From NCBI RefSeq assembly GCF_017916365.1, contig NZ_JAFMSU010000001.1, positions 186,001-250,000 of the forward strand: DNA of 64,000 nucleotides, given 5' to 3'. This DNA comes from Rufibacter roseolus (lineage in GTDB: Bacteria; Bacteroidota; Bacteroidia; Cytophagales; Hymenobacteraceae). Under the pieces are notes generated by a model. The model was not told the origin of the DNA, made no database searches, and was given only the letters and a program-made list of their open reading frames with translations. Positions within the stretch are counted from its first letter, which is position 1; each line of letters begins with the position of its first letter. The position numbers and the translations under genes were made by a program. Shown here one piece after another: positions 9,193 through 18,603 of this stretch.

Positions 9193-10236
9193 CTAGTAGC
9201 TCCACAAGCTGTATTCAAACTCAATGAGTTCTTCCATGGCTTGCTGGGCAGCTAATAAGCCTTTCTTACCAGCTCCGTACTGCTCTTCCAGACGGGCATC
9301 GTTTACGTTAGATACCTTGGTAATGTAAGAGCTGAACAACCATAAGTCAAAGGCATCAGCCAGGTTCTTATGCTGGGCATCATTCTGGGCGTTGAACCAG
9401 AGAGCTTCGTCTGGGTGCGCTCTGAACACTCTTGCCAGGTCACTGTACTTGAAAGAAGCAATTGGTTTCTCAAAGCCAAGGCTGTTGTATTTGGCTGGCA
9501 TCACTAAAGTGATCGCCTGGATATCATGATAAAGTCTTGAACGCTTTTTATCGAATATCACATCTTCCTTGATCTCAAGTTTGTAAAGCTCATTAGGAAG
9601 AAGCTCATTACCAGTGGTTACGGCAACTGCTGGGGCTGGTGTAGCACCGGCTTTGCCCTTAGCTGGCGTAGTGGCTTTCTTTTTAGGAGCAGGAGTTCCC
9701 CAACCGTCATCCTCGGCGGCAGCCGGAGTGTCAAAACCAGCCGCTTTCTCAGCTTCGGTCAAACCACCGCCTGTTTCATTTGGAGTCATGTTGGTAAACA
9801 TTTCCTGCGCAGTAATGGGCGTGTTCAAGGTATCTGAACGGTAAGCCTGCAATTCACCTCTCTTAACGGCTTCCGTAATCAGTTTGGTGATTTGCTTTCC
9901 GTTAGAGAACATTGGGTTATTTTGCTTCTCGCGCAAGTCAACTGCTCTCCAAACGGTTTTCTTGAACATTACATCAGACGGAGGAATTGGTCTGGCCGAG
10001 GCTGGAGCAGCCAAAGAGCTGTCCATTCTGGCCTGCATCATTTCCGCTTGCTTCTGCATCTCTTGCTGGCGAGCTAACTCTTCCTGACGCGCCTTTTCAG
10101 CCGCAGCCGCAGCGGCTGCATTTTGCTGGGCTCTCTGCGCAGAAGTAGTTGACTTCTTAGTAGTACGCTTTTGCGCCATACTAACAACCGGCATGCTAAG
10201 CAAACCCGCTAAACCCAACACAATTAACTTCTTCAT
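9193..10236 (-). CDS. gldN: T9SS ring protein GldN/PorN
   Basis: Periplasmic partner of GldK; PorK and PorN form the large periplasmic ring of the type IX secretion system. The protein has 347 residues with a signal peptide (cleavage after VVSMAQ). A long Ala/Gln/Glu low-complexity coiled segment (about residues 30-75) follows, then a conserved domain with VMFKKTVWRAVDLREKQN and the C-terminal GLLAAQQAMEELIEFE. An Ala/Pro/Lys-rich linker lies near residues 180-200. It is the last gene of porP-gldKLMN, 17 nt after gldM, and ends at a strong terminator. Confidence 0.94.
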   Translation of the reverse strand: MKKLIVLGLAGLLSMPVVSMAQKRTTKKSTTSAQRAQQNAAAAAAAEKARQEELARQQEMQKQAEMMQARMDSSLAAPASARPIPPSDVMFKKTVWRAVDLREKQNNPMFSNGKQITKLITEAVKRGELQAYRSDTLNTPITAQEMFTNMTPNETGGGLTEAEKAAGFDTPAAAEDDGWGTPAPKKKATTPAKGKAGATPAPAVAVTTGNELLPNELYKLEIKEDVIFDKKRSRLYHDIQAITLVMPAKYNSLGFEKPIASFKYSDLARVFRAHPDEALWFNAQNDAQHKNLADAFDLWLFSSYITKVSNVNDARLEEQYGAGKKGLLAAQQAMEELIEFEYSLWSY

Positions 10237-10253
10237 GGTACTATAATTAACTA

Positions 10254-11843
10254 CTAGTTAAGCTGAAAAGTGAAACTTGAGTTATCAGAAGGAACAACTT
10301 CCTGCTGATCACGATAGTTCATTCTACGTATTTCTTTTACGTCAACGGCAATCCGGTCACCTGGACGGGCCTGGGCAGCTAAGTTTCCTAAGCTTACAGT
10401 TGGACCGCTTCCTTGCACCTGGCCAACCGGACGGCTACCACGCACCAAGTAAACAGTATACTGGGTTACTCTGTAACGAGCGTCCTTAGGCAACTGGTTC
10501 TTAAAGCTTTCATCCGGAACGGCTTGTACAGTTAACGTACGTGGCCCAGGTGCAGACATTCCTCTTACTGGATCTATAGGACGACCATTAGCAGTAGCCA
10601 CTACTCTTGGTCTTGGTACCAGTTTCACTGTGAAGTCCTGTGATCCGATGGCGTTTCCGCCGCTGCTCACATTCAGTTTCACTTGTCTTGAAGTAGGGAT
10701 GATAGTCAGGAATCCTTTTTTGGCACCTTTCACCACCGTAGCTCCAGAAGCAGAGAAAGAAGGATCATACGTAGCACCCAAAGCAGGTACCTGTACGCTT
10801 AGCTCGTTTCCGCAGTTGAAGTACAGTGAGTTGATAGAGGCAGACTGAATCTGCATCACTGGCTTAGCCACTACGTAGTCCTGGGTTACAGTGAACGTGG
10901 TATCACGGCCGCTGGCCTGACGGAAACGCACCTGGCCTCTCCATTGCTTTTTCGCATTACCTTCAGCATCATAGTTACCAGCAGTAGCGGTAAATTCAAT
11001 CTTACCCTTTCCGCCCTGTACCGGAATAGATCTTCCGTCAACAGACATTGTAGGGGTAACGGCATCTGAAGAAGCTGCCAGGAACATTTCTGCTCTGTAT
11101 TTGGTACCAGCGGCTACCGTCTTAGACTCGGCACTGGCCATTGCAAAGATGTTCTCAAACTTGATGATGTCTGCACCTACCTGCTGGGCAAGTTTAGACA
11201 GCGTTTCTGCTTCGTATTTCAGAACCTCAGATTCTTTCTGAGCCAAAGTTGCCAAAGCGGCTACCATTGGAGTCTCTTCAAAGTTCAGCTGCGCAAAGTT
11301 CTTTTTACGCTGGTCTTTGTTTTGAGCAACCCGTGGGTCTTCCGAACCATTCATGGCCAGTTTGGCAGGAACTCCAGGATTGTACTTGCGCAGGAAAGCC
11401 GCATAGTTGTTCAGCTGCTGCTCCAGTTCATATCCTCTTCCTTTTTTCAAACCGCCAATCATGACTTCGTTCACCACCTCATTGGCTTCTGGGTTGATGT
11501 AGTTTCCTTCTGCATCTTTCCCGCCGGTCTCTTTTTCTAATTGGTCACGCAGGCTACGGATATAAGCCACCATTTCAGCACTTTTCGCGCTTACTTCCTG
11601 AGCTTGCTCCACTACCTGTTTGTCTTTTGCTGTACTAGCTCCTTCAGCCACTGCTGCCTGGATACCTTTTACGGCTCCTTTGTTGTCGTTCACCGTTTTA
11701 CGGTTCACTTCCATTAAGCTGGCATCAATGAATTGGAACTTTAAAAGTATTGCAGAGCTAACGTTCAATGCCAACAGCGCAGTCAAAACGAGATACATCA
11801 TCCCGATCATCTTTTGCCGTGGCGTCTCTTTTCCTCCAGCCAT
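10254..11843 (-). CDS. gldM: T9SS motor protein GldM/PorM
   Basis: GldM spans the inner membrane with one N-terminal helix and reaches through the periplasm to the GldKN ring; with GldL it forms the proton-driven T9SS/gliding motor. The 529-residue length fits. The sequence opens MAGGKETPRQKMIGMMYLVL, giving a helix at about residues 13-35, followed by the helical first domain (SLMEVNRKTV onwards) and beta-rich domains toward the C-terminus. The gene sits between gldL (59 nt upstream) and gldN (17 nt downstream) on the same strand. Confidence 0.96.
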   Translation of the reverse strand: MAGGKETPRQKMIGMMYLVLTALLALNVSSAILLKFQFIDASLMEVNRKTVNDNKGAVKGIQAAVAEGASTAKDKQVVEQAQEVSAKSAEMVAYIRSLRDQLEKETGGKDAEGNYINPEANEVVNEVMIGGLKKGRGYELEQQLNNYAAFLRKYNPGVPAKLAMNGSEDPRVAQNKDQRKKNFAQLNFEETPMVAALATLAQKESEVLKYEAETLSKLAQQVGADIIKFENIFAMASAESKTVAAGTKYRAEMFLAASSDAVTPTMSVDGRSIPVQGGKGKIEFTATAGNYDAEGNAKKQWRGQVRFRQASGRDTTFTVTQDYVVAKPVMQIQSASINSLYFNCGNELSVQVPALGATYDPSFSASGATVVKGAKKGFLTIIPTSRQVKLNVSSGGNAIGSQDFTVKLVPRPRVVATANGRPIDPVRGMSAPGPRTLTVQAVPDESFKNQLPKDARYRVTQYTVYLVRGSRPVGQVQGSGPTVSLGNLAAQARPGDRIAVDVKEIRRMNYRDQQEVVPSDNSSFTFQLN

Positions 11844-11902
11844 ATTGTCCTTAAGTGTTTACTTTATATTATATCTTAAAATTTATAGAGGAATGGCAGA
11901 GA

Positions 11903-12700
11903 TTATCCTCTCATGGCATTTAGCATGTTGCCATACACATTGTTCAAAGAGTGCAGGTTCTTGGTTAAGTTCGTAACCTCATCTTTGAATTGCTCAGTTT
12001 CACGGCTAGCCTGGGTAAGGTTCTCCATAGCGTTGGTGATGCTGCCGTAGAACTTGTTGATAGATTTCAGGTGGTTATTAGCATCCTGAAGTTCCATCTC
12101 ATACACTGCGTTCAAGGCACCCAGGTTTTTAGTTACCTGTTGAACCTGAGCATGGTAAGCCTGGGTATCTGCGGTAGCAGTAGCCATCTGAGACACCACT
12201 TGCAGGGTAGTACCGTAAGCTTCGTTGATTTTATCTAATGAACCAGTAGCCGTTCTCACGCGGGCAGCATACTCTTTAGTAGCCACAGTTGCATCTGTAA
12301 GATCAGAGATTTGGGAAGTAGTCTCGCTTAAACGGTTCAGGCCTTGGCCTAAAGAACTGATAGTAGCTGGCGTTACGTTAGCGTCGCGCAGCATTTTGTC
12401 TAAATCACCGGTGATAGACGGACCAGCAGCAGTAGTTTGCACAGTTGGAAGCGGACCATCATAGTCATCGCGCAACTGAGGGTAAACACGCTCCCACTCC
12501 GGCTCATGCGGTGGGTTAGGCTGGAAAGCACTCAGGAAGAAAATGATGGCTTCGGTACCCAAACCAACTATAAGCATTTCATTAGCTCCATCTAAGTGGA
12601 GGATTTTGAATAACGCTCCAACAATTACTACTGCTGCACCAATACCATAGATTTTTGGCATCACCTTATCGAAGAAGAAGTTGCCTCTAGCTTTACTCAT
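11903..12700 (-). CDS. gldL: T9SS motor protein GldL/PorL
   Basis: Inner-membrane pentamer subunit of the GldLM proton-driven motor. Two transmembrane helices lie near residues 16-32 and 41-58. The second carries the conserved acidic residue of the family in GLGTEAIIFFLSAF, reported as essential for motor energisation. A long cytoplasmic helical region follows, with repeated heptad-like segments (for example QVTKNLGALNAVYEMEL and EVTNLTKNLHSLNNVYGNML). At 265 residues it is of normal length for the shorter Cytophagales form. Confidence 0.96.
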   Translation of the reverse strand: MSKARGNFFFDKVMPKIYGIGAAVVIVGALFKILHLDGANEMLIVGLGTEAIIFFLSAFQPNPPHEPEWERVYPQLRDDYDGPLPTVQTTAAGPSITGDLDKMLRDANVTPATISSLGQGLNRLSETTSQISDLTDATVATKEYAARVRTATGSLDKINEAYGTTLQVVSQMATATADTQAYHAQVQQVTKNLGALNAVYEMELQDANNHLKSINKFYGSITNAMENLTQASRETEQFKDEVTNLTKNLHSLNNVYGNMLNAMRG

Positions 12701-12777
12701 TTTTTGAAGGATTTAGATTGTACGTATTTGGGTTCAAAAATTATAAAATATAGCACTTAATAGAAAGCTCCGGAAGA

Positions 12778-13800
12778 CTACCTTCCCAGATCAAAATCTG
12801 ATGAACGGCCGATGTAGATCATCGCGCTGCGGAAACCGATGAATGAACGGGCTGAATCTTGGTATTCAAAGTTACGAACACCTGTTTCCAGGAAGTGAGC
12901 GATGTCTTTCCAAGAACCTCCACGTACAATCTTGCGTGGCTCATTGTCATCGTAGTAAGTTGGGTTCAAGTCCCAAACCACTGGCACAGTAGCCTCAGAA
13001 TAAGCATCTTCGCACCACTCAGCTACGTTACCTGACATATCATATAAACCGAAATCGTTAGGATAATATTGTCCTACTGGTGCAGTATATGTAAACCCAT
13101 CGCTGTAGTAGTCACCACGGCCTGGTTTGAAGTTGGCCAGCATACAGCCTTTGGCGTTACGCAGGTAAGGCCCACCCCAAGGATAAGTAGCCAGATCACG
13201 GCCACCGCGGGCAGCGTACTCCCACTCAGCCTCAGAAGGTAAACGGAAGCTAGGCATTGGCGCCATGCCGCTCTCTACGTTGTAGTTGTTTTTGTGCTTG
13301 GTTCTCCAGTTGTTGAAGTACTTGGCTGCAAACCAGTCTACCCCTACTACCGGGAAATCATCAAACGCCGGGTGAGAGAAGTAATACTCCATCAATGGGT
13401 CACCCATGTGGTAAGTAAAGTCTTTTACCCAAACTGTAGTATCCGGATAAAGCTGGGTCATTACAAACTCTTCGCCAAGAATGTCCAGTGAGTCCTGGCG
13501 GATAGCATCCACGAACTGACGGTACTCATTGTTGGTGATTTCTGTCTCATCCATGTAGAAACCACCAATGGTTACCTGCTTGTTCATGTTAGACATACTG
13601 GCAGCAATGTCTTGGTCGGTCTGTCCCATATGAAAAGTACCACCCGGGCAGGCCACCATTCCGTAAGGAATCTCCTGTGGATTGAATTCAGGGCGATCTT
13701 CTGCCCCGATCACATCTCCCTGCGAATCTCTACCCATACCACAACCTGCCATTAAGACTACGCTCAGAGCAATGGCAGAAAACTGTAAAAACTTAATCAT
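12778..13800 (-). CDS. gldK: T9SS/gliding lipoprotein GldK/PorK
   Basis: Outer-membrane-anchored lipoprotein that makes the T9SS ring with GldN. The N-terminus has a lipobox with Cys20 (VVLMAGC). The rest is a formylglycine-generating-enzyme/sulfatase-modifying fold: GGTFHMGQTD, ETEITNNEYRQFV, FRLPSEAEWEYAARGG, and DMSGNVAEWCEDAY are all present. GldK is not known to be an active FGE; the fold is structural. A well-formed Bacteroidota promoter lies upstream (13883-13911). It is 77 nt from gldL. Confidence 0.95.
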   Translation of the reverse strand: MIKFLQFSAIALSVVLMAGCGMGRDSQGDVIGAEDRPEFNPQEIPYGMVACPGGTFHMGQTDQDIAASMSNMNKQVTIGGFYMDETEITNNEYRQFVDAIRQDSLDILGEEFVMTQLYPDTTVWVKDFTYHMGDPLMEYYFSHPAFDDFPVVGVDWFAAKYFNNWRTKHKNNYNVESGMAPMPSFRLPSEAEWEYAARGGRDLATYPWGGPYLRNAKGCMLANFKPGRGDYYSDGFTYTAPVGQYYPNDFGLYDMSGNVAEWCEDAYSEATVPVVWDLNPTYYDDNEPRKIVRGGSWKDIAHFLETGVRNFEYQDSARSFIGFRSAMIYIGRSSDFDLGR

Positions 13801-13882
13801 ATTCTTGGACTTGAAAAAAGTAGCGTTTCCGCTAAGCAGTTATAATTTTTAAGATAGCAACTATATGTCCTGATTTAAAAAA

Positions 13883-13911
13883 CAAAACTAGTGTTTTTTC
13901 TTGAAGATCAA
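13883..13911 (-). promoter_or_regulatory. Probable promoter of gldKLMN
   Basis: On the minus strand TTG (13909-13911) is followed by an 18-nt spacer and TAGTTTTG (13883-13890), close to the Bacteroidota consensus TTG-N19-TAnnTTTG. The expected start site leaves a leader of about 75 nt before the gldK ATG. It would separate gldKLMN from the upstream porP transcript. Confidence 0.6.
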
Positions 13912-13999
13912 TAAGCTAACGAGGCAAAGAAAATAATATTTTATTCCGTTAACAATTACCTTATCGTTAGCGATATACCCATTACCTAAAAGTAAGTAT

Positions 14000-14977
14000 T
14001 TAAAAGAAGTAGCGGGGGGTTCTAATAGGGGGCTTTGTATTATTCTTAGGCTTTGGAAGTCTGTACCCCAACATCACCTCGTGCGAGGTGGCACTCTTGG
14101 CATCAGTGCCTACGGCGGTATAATCAAAAGCGTACCCAAAGCTAAGCGCGTTGTCTTTTAACAGATAAACCCCTAACATTCCGGTAATGGCTTCGCCAAA
14201 TCTGTAGCCGGCACCACCCCAGAATTTATCATTGAAAGTTGCTCTTGCGCCAGCCTCCAGAGAGTTGATACCGGCATTCATATCCCGCTTTAGCAAGACT
14301 GTAGGTGTAACGTCTATAGCGCTTGAAAGTTCCAACTCGTAGCCCCCAGTCACCATGAGGTGTTTTTCACCCGTCACTTCGCCAAGATTTCCATCCCTTG
14401 CCTGGTTCTCAAATTGGTAAGCTGCACCTAACAAGTTAGTGATACCCGCCCCTGCATACCAGTTCTCATGCTGAAACCACAAACCAGCGCCCATATCGAA
14501 TTTACGGTCAGAACTATTGAAGGGCACCCGCACATCTCCCAGATCATTGGCCCGGTAACCTCCTTTACTCATATTGGTCAGGCCACCTTGTACGCCAATA
14601 CCCAGTATGCCACCGCCTAAAGACAGATGATAAGAATAAGACAGTTGTGCATTGAAAATATCCACTGCCCCAATTTCGTCTTTCATCACTACCAATCCTA
14701 TACCACTTTTTAAGGCAGTAAGAGGTGCTGAGATAGTGAACAAGGCTGTTTTGGGAGAACCACCGGCATCAAAGGAGCCATTATAACCCAACCATTGGTA
14801 CCTGTACAGTACATTCATTTCTGTCTGGCCCTTTACCCCTGCGTATCCTGGACTAATAAATTGCCCGTTGAACCCATAATGGCTAAACTGCGGCAATTGT
14901 TGAGCCTGCACCAGGAAAGAAGACAGGAATCCTACCAGAAAAATCAGAAAACCAGGTTTGCGCATCATGTAAAGCAT
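14000..14977 (-). CDS. porP: PorP/SprF family T9SS outer-membrane protein
   Basis: Beta-barrel protein of the PorP/SprF family, 325 residues from ATG 14975-14977. The mature N-terminus QQLPQFSHYGFNGQFISPGYAG is the family hallmark, split here as QQLPQFSHY and the NP-like motif ISPGYAG. The barrel ends with an aromatic residue (RYFF). Its place directly before gldKLMN matches the porPKLMN operon of Porphyromonas. The open frame extends upstream to 15022, but the chosen ATG has a GAGGG Shine-Dalgarno-like site 7 nt before it and gives a clean signal peptide; ATGs at 14966-14968 and 14963-14965 are alternatives. Confidence 0.9.
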   Translation of the reverse strand: MLYMMRKPGFLIFLVGFLSSFLVQAQQLPQFSHYGFNGQFISPGYAGVKGQTEMNVLYRYQWLGYNGSFDAGGSPKTALFTISAPLTALKSGIGLVVMKDEIGAVDIFNAQLSYSYHLSLGGGILGIGVQGGLTNMSKGGYRANDLGDVRVPFNSSDRKFDMGAGLWFQHENWYAGAGITNLLGAAYQFENQARDGNLGEVTGEKHLMVTGGYELELSSAIDVTPTVLLKRDMNAGINSLEAGARATFNDKFWGGAGYRFGEAITGMLGVYLLKDNALSFGYAFDYTAVGTDAKSATSHEVMLGYRLPKPKNNTKPPIRTPRYFF

Positions 14978-15038
14978 TGAAATACCCTCGGGCACCAAGA
15001 GTCGGTTGGCAAAAGCTACCAAATTATCTATTAACTAC

Positions 15039-15046
15039 CAAAGCTA
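15039..15046 (-). promoter_or_regulatory. Possible -7 box upstream of porP
   Basis: Minus strand reads TAGCTTTG, matching TAnnTTTG, about 60 nt upstream of the preferred porP start. No TTG at the ideal -33 spacing is seen. Confidence 0.35.
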
Positions 15047-15105
15047 ATCTTAATTTTAGAGCCCTAGCCATGCTACGCACAAACCAAAGAAAAGTAACAG
15101 TTATT

Positions 15106-15897
15106 TTACTTTTTCTTAGAATGCTGTTGGATATAAACCTCAATGGCTCCGGTCATGGAAGGCGCATTTGGCATGGGAGCCTCAATGTCCAACTCAAGAC
15201 CGGCATCTCTCACCGCCTGGGCAGTGGTTGGCCCGAAAGCTGCGATCCGGGTACCATCCTGTACAAAGTCCGGGAAATTAGTAAACAGTGAGTGCACGCC
15301 TGAGGGGCTGAAGAAAGCGATACAGTCATATTTCACCTCGGCTAGGTCAGACAAATCCGACGCCACTGTTTTGTACATGGTTGCCTCGGTAAAGTTGAAA
15401 CCGTTGGCACGCATAAACTCCGGAATGTCTTCCTTCCTGATATTAGAGCAAGGATACAGGAATTTTTCGTTCTTATGCTTTTTAAGGACATCAAACAGGT
15501 CAGAAGCAGTCTTACCTCCAATAAACAACTTACGCTTACGGAGAACGATGTATTTCTGCAGATAGTACGCAGTCTGGTCAGAGATGCAGAAATACTTCAT
15601 TTCTGCCGGTACCTCTATCTTTCCTTCAGCACAGATTCTGAAGAAATGGTCCACCGCATTCCGGCTGGTGAAAATAACCGCAGTATGATCCAGTATAGAG
15701 ACTTTATCTTTCCTGAAGTCCTTGTAGGAAACAGGCTCAATTTCAATAAAGGCCCTAAAATCAACCTTGATCCCGTATTTCTCAGCAATGCTCAAATACG
15801 GAGAATTATCATTTGCCGGCTTTGGCTGTGTGACCAGAATACTAGAAATTTTCTTTGAATGTCTATCAGCACCCAGCTCTTCTTTACCGTCAGCCAT
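15106..15897 (-). CDS. hemD: Uroporphyrinogen-III synthase
   Basis: Closes and inverts ring D of hydroxymethylbilane to give uroporphyrinogen III in tetrapyrrole synthesis. The two-domain alternating pattern is visible: SILVTQPKP near the N-terminus, HTAVIFTSRNAVDHFF in the first domain, and CIAFFSPSGVHSLF plus RIAAFGPTTAQAVRDAG in the second. The open frame begins at 15918, but ATG 15895-15897 (MADGKEELG) is the better start, giving 263 residues. It lies between DUF4271 and porP in a same-strand block; hemD genes are often found beside T9SS genes in Bacteroidota. Fold-level assignment is good since sequence conservation in this family is low. Confidence 0.85.
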   Translation of the reverse strand: MADGKEELGADRHSKKISSILVTQPKPANDNSPYLSIAEKYGIKVDFRAFIEIEPVSYKDFRKDKVSILDHTAVIFTSRNAVDHFFRICAEGKIEVPAEMKYFCISDQTAYYLQKYIVLRKRKLFIGGKTASDLFDVLKKHKNEKFLYPCSNIRKEDIPEFMRANGFNFTEATMYKTVASDLSDLAEVKYDCIAFFSPSGVHSLFTNFPDFVQDGTRIAAFGPTTAQAVRDAGLELDIEAPMPNAPSMTGAIEVYIQQHSKKK

Positions 15898-15960
15898 GTT
15901 TAGAAGGTAGTTTAACAACTTTTAATCTAAAATCTACAATAATCCCAGTCTGCCAGAAGC

Positions 15961-17088
15961 TTACACAAAAACGATAAGTTTTAGCAAAATCATCAGTGGA
16001 ATCACCTCAGTGGCGCAAAGGTAGGAAAATAAATGTAGATTTTTAAGGGAATATTTTTTACTAACCGTATGAAAAGTCCTTACCACGGTAAATACCAGAA
16101 GCGCCGTAATGCTCACGTTGGCAATCCAATAAACTACCTGAGGCTTGGAGGACCAAAGCCCCAAATAGAGGAGCAAAACAAAGGGCAGAAACAACCCCAT
16201 TCCTAACAAGGTCCGCAGGAACTCCCGGTACTGCGACAGCACCATTTCACCTACTCCAAAGATAAAGCCCATCAGCCGCAGAAACAGGTACTTGAACAGC
16301 ACAAACAGAAAAATCATAAGGGAATACAGCAGAATCTTGGAGATAAGGTCTGCCTGGGTGGCGGTGAACAGTTGGTTCAGCAAAGCCAGATCTTCCAGAT
16401 TGGTATGGATGGCGACAATGAGCAGGGCGAAAGACAGCGCGAAAGCCAGCACGAAAAGGATACTGGACCAGTTCCCGATAGGCTTGGCCAGCAACCCCTC
16501 TTCCAGGGTAGAGAGTTTGGTAAAACTGCTCCACCTGAAAATACTGGCGAAATCTGAGTAGAAGGTCATCCGCAAGGCTCCATAGATAAGCCCCACCACC
16601 ACCATGAAAAAGATCAGGGCACTGCGGTGCGAATCTGGCTGTTTGGGAATGGGTCTAAACGCCGCAACCGCCTTGGAGTTGATAGAGGTGATAGGTTGCT
16701 GCGGCACCTTGAAGGAAGGATAGTTTGGCTGCTGGTCAGGGTGCCAGACAGACAGCAGGTACTTCTTCCCGGGTTTCATAAACGGCGAGAGGTCTATGGT
16801 ATAGCGGGCCGTAGAATCTGCCACAAAGACCAGCCGGTTATCCAGAAAGAGACAAAGTTCCTCCCGGGCAGCAAACTCAATCTTAGGGTTGGTGAACTTA
16901 TCAAGGGTGACCCATTGGTATAGCGCCTGCCGCTCCTCATGGAACTCAGGCAGGTACGGCACCAGCTTATTCTGCTTGACTTTGAAGATAAGCCAGTCTG
17001 AGGACAGCAAGGGCTTTAAGGTCTCAGATTGCCCCCAGGCAACCCCACACCACAAGCAAAACCCCAGAACCAATCCCCAGAAACGCAT
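15961..17088 (-). CDS. DUF4271 membrane protein
   Basis: A 375-residue protein with a signal peptide (cleavage near GVAWGQ), a periplasmic part of about 140 residues, and six or so transmembrane helices in the C-terminal half (for example SALIFFMVVVGLIYGAL and ILLYSLMIFLFVLF). This matches the DUF4271 layout found in Bacteroidota next to hemD. No catalytic motif is visible, and function is unknown. It starts 3 nt after the preceding transferase gene and ends 63 nt before hemD, so it is probably in one transcription unit with them. Confidence 0.8.
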   Translation of the reverse strand: MRFWGLVLGFCLWCGVAWGQSETLKPLLSSDWLIFKVKQNKLVPYLPEFHEERQALYQWVTLDKFTNPKIEFAAREELCLFLDNRLVFVADSTARYTIDLSPFMKPGKKYLLSVWHPDQQPNYPSFKVPQQPITSINSKAVAAFRPIPKQPDSHRSALIFFMVVVGLIYGALRMTFYSDFASIFRWSSFTKLSTLEEGLLAKPIGNWSSILFVLAFALSFALLIVAIHTNLEDLALLNQLFTATQADLISKILLYSLMIFLFVLFKYLFLRLMGFIFGVGEMVLSQYREFLRTLLGMGLFLPFVLLLYLGLWSSKPQVVYWIANVSITALLVFTVVRTFHTVSKKYSLKNLHLFSYLCATEVIPLMILLKLIVFV

Positions 17089-17091
17089 GTA

Positions 17092-18126
17092 TCAGACGCT
17101 TGACGCTCTTTTTGTAGTATACTGCCCCAGCACAAAACTCAGCACCACCGAGAAGCCCAGAAGGCAAAGCAACAGGATCAGGTTACCCCAATGGGAGAAG
17201 CTAAACACAAACAAAATCACCAGAATGTTCAGGAGCGCCAGAATCAGCACGGTAGACACCTGGCTAAAACCCATGGCCAGAACACGGTGGTGGATGTGGT
17301 TCTTGTCCGGCGCAAACGGTGACACGCCCTTCAGAATACGTATAAGGGAAACCCTCACCGTATCAAACAAGGGCACAAAAAGCACGCCCAAAGCTACGGT
17401 AGGGGCAGAAGGCACCGCCCGCATCTCAATGAACTGAATGGCCATGATAGACACCACAAACCCACAGAGCAGCGAACCCGTGTCGCCCATGAAGATCCTG
17501 GCCTTGTAGAAGTTATACCGCAGGAAGCCCAGCAACCCACCAATAAGGCAAACTGCCACACCGGCATAGTTGGAATAGGCTTCTATGTGGGCAAACCAGA
17601 AAAAGAACCCAAAAGTGGAGACCACAATGGTCACAATGGTTCCAGCCAGACCGTCCAGACCATCAATCAGGTTAATGGCATTGGTGATTCCCACAATCGT
17701 GAAGAAAGTGAACCCGTAGCTCAGCCCCTCGGGCAACTCATGGATGTTGAAAATACCCTGGAAGCTGGTAATTCTAATATTGGCAATAAACATGACTACC
17801 CCGGTAGCCAGCACCTGCATAAAGAATTTTTTAAAGGCCGAGATGGAGACCAAATCGTCTTTTAACCCGCCGAAGAAAAGGATAATGCAACCAGCCAGCA
17901 CCTGCTGCACCCCATTAGACAGATCCCCGAAGATGGTCAGCGCCGACATGAAACCGGCAAACACCCCCAATCCACCCAGCCTAGGCGTAAGAGACACGTG
18001 CACTGTCCGCTTGTTAGGCTGGTCCAGGATATTCTTCAAATGCGCCACATACACAATGGACGGAATAGCAAACAGGGTGATAAAGAAAGACCAGCTAAAG
18101 GAAAGTAGGTATGTAAAAAATTTCAT
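17092..18126 (-). CDS. Undecaprenyl-phosphate sugar-1-phosphate transferase (MraY/WecA/TagO family)
   Basis: Integral membrane enzyme that moves a sugar-1-phosphate, probably GlcNAc-1-P, from a UDP-sugar to undecaprenyl phosphate to start a surface glycan. Hallmarks seen in order: TPRLGGLGVF, FFGGLKDD (Asp pair), NAINLIDGLDGLAG (Mg-binding DGLDG), FMGDTGS, and PDKNHIHHRVLAMG, the HIHH motif of WecA/TagO rather than MraY enzymes. About ten helices and 344 residues are normal. It sits upstream of DUF4271-hemD. The sugar specificity is inferred from the HIHH motif. Confidence 0.92.
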   Translation of the reverse strand: MKFFTYLLSFSWSFFITLFAIPSIVYVAHLKNILDQPNKRTVHVSLTPRLGGLGVFAGFMSALTIFGDLSNGVQQVLAGCIILFFGGLKDDLVSISAFKKFFMQVLATGVVMFIANIRITSFQGIFNIHELPEGLSYGFTFFTIVGITNAINLIDGLDGLAGTIVTIVVSTFGFFFWFAHIEAYSNYAGVAVCLIGGLLGFLRYNFYKARIFMGDTGSLLCGFVVSIMAIQFIEMRAVPSAPTVALGVLFVPLFDTVRVSLIRILKGVSPFAPDKNHIHHRVLAMGFSQVSTVLILALLNILVILFVFSFSHWGNLILLLCLLGFSVVLSFVLGQYTTKRASSV

Positions 18127-18198
18127 GCCATGTCTAAGGTAAAAATATACTTGGGGCCAGGCTATTCTCTCGTCCGGCAGAGATTCATTGGAAATTTA

Positions 18199-18603
18199 TC
18201 AGGAATGGAGGACGCCCTCCTTTTCAAGAATAGAAATATGGATAAGATGATCTTCTGAAATGCTACCGGGCACAAACAGGAACCGCTTGTCATGAATGTT
18301 GCGGCCAATGTAATAGCTCACCCAGTACTCATTGGTGATATGAAACAACGCCGGGTCTATGGGCTCTACCTGCAAAGCCGTTTTAAGCCCCATTTGGTCA
18401 AACATGTGCCTAAGCACCGAAGTCTTCACTTCCTGCCCGTCCTGCTCGCCATAGCCTTTAGAGGAGATGAGTACATTCTCCAGGTAAAAGTCGTTGTTGT
18501 TGATGAAGTAGACATTCCACTCTTCCTGGCCTAACTCATTCACCTCCCGCGCAATGGCCACTGCCACGCCCTCTACCTGATGAAAATCAATGTCTTTCTT
18601 CAT
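18199..18603 (-). CDS. Conserved Bacteroidota small protein, function unknown
   Basis: From ATG 18601-18603 (MKKDIDFHQVEG) the protein has 134 residues; the longer open frame to 18672 only overlaps lipB. It resembles a small cytosolic Bacteroidota family whose members are sometimes labelled phenylalanyl-tRNA synthetase subunit alpha in databases. The pattern is IDFHQVEGVAVAIAREVN, then NVYFINNN, VLISSKGYG, and NEYWVSYYIG. It is far too short and lacks class II synthetase motifs, so that label should not be used. It overlaps the lipB 3' end by 17 nt, indicating coupling. Confidence 0.7.
   Translation of the reverse strand: MKKDIDFHQVEGVAVAIAREVNELGQEEWNVYFINNNDFYLENVLISSKGYGEQDGQEVKTSVLRHMFDQMGLKTALQVEPIDPALFHITNEYWVSYYIGRNIHDKRFLFVPGSISEDHLIHISILEKEGVLHS

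Noticed and set aside
18199-18603. Phenylalanyl-tRNA synthetase alpha subunit, a label used for relatives
   Set aside because: Only 134 residues, with no class II synthetase motifs; the label appears to be a propagated misannotation.
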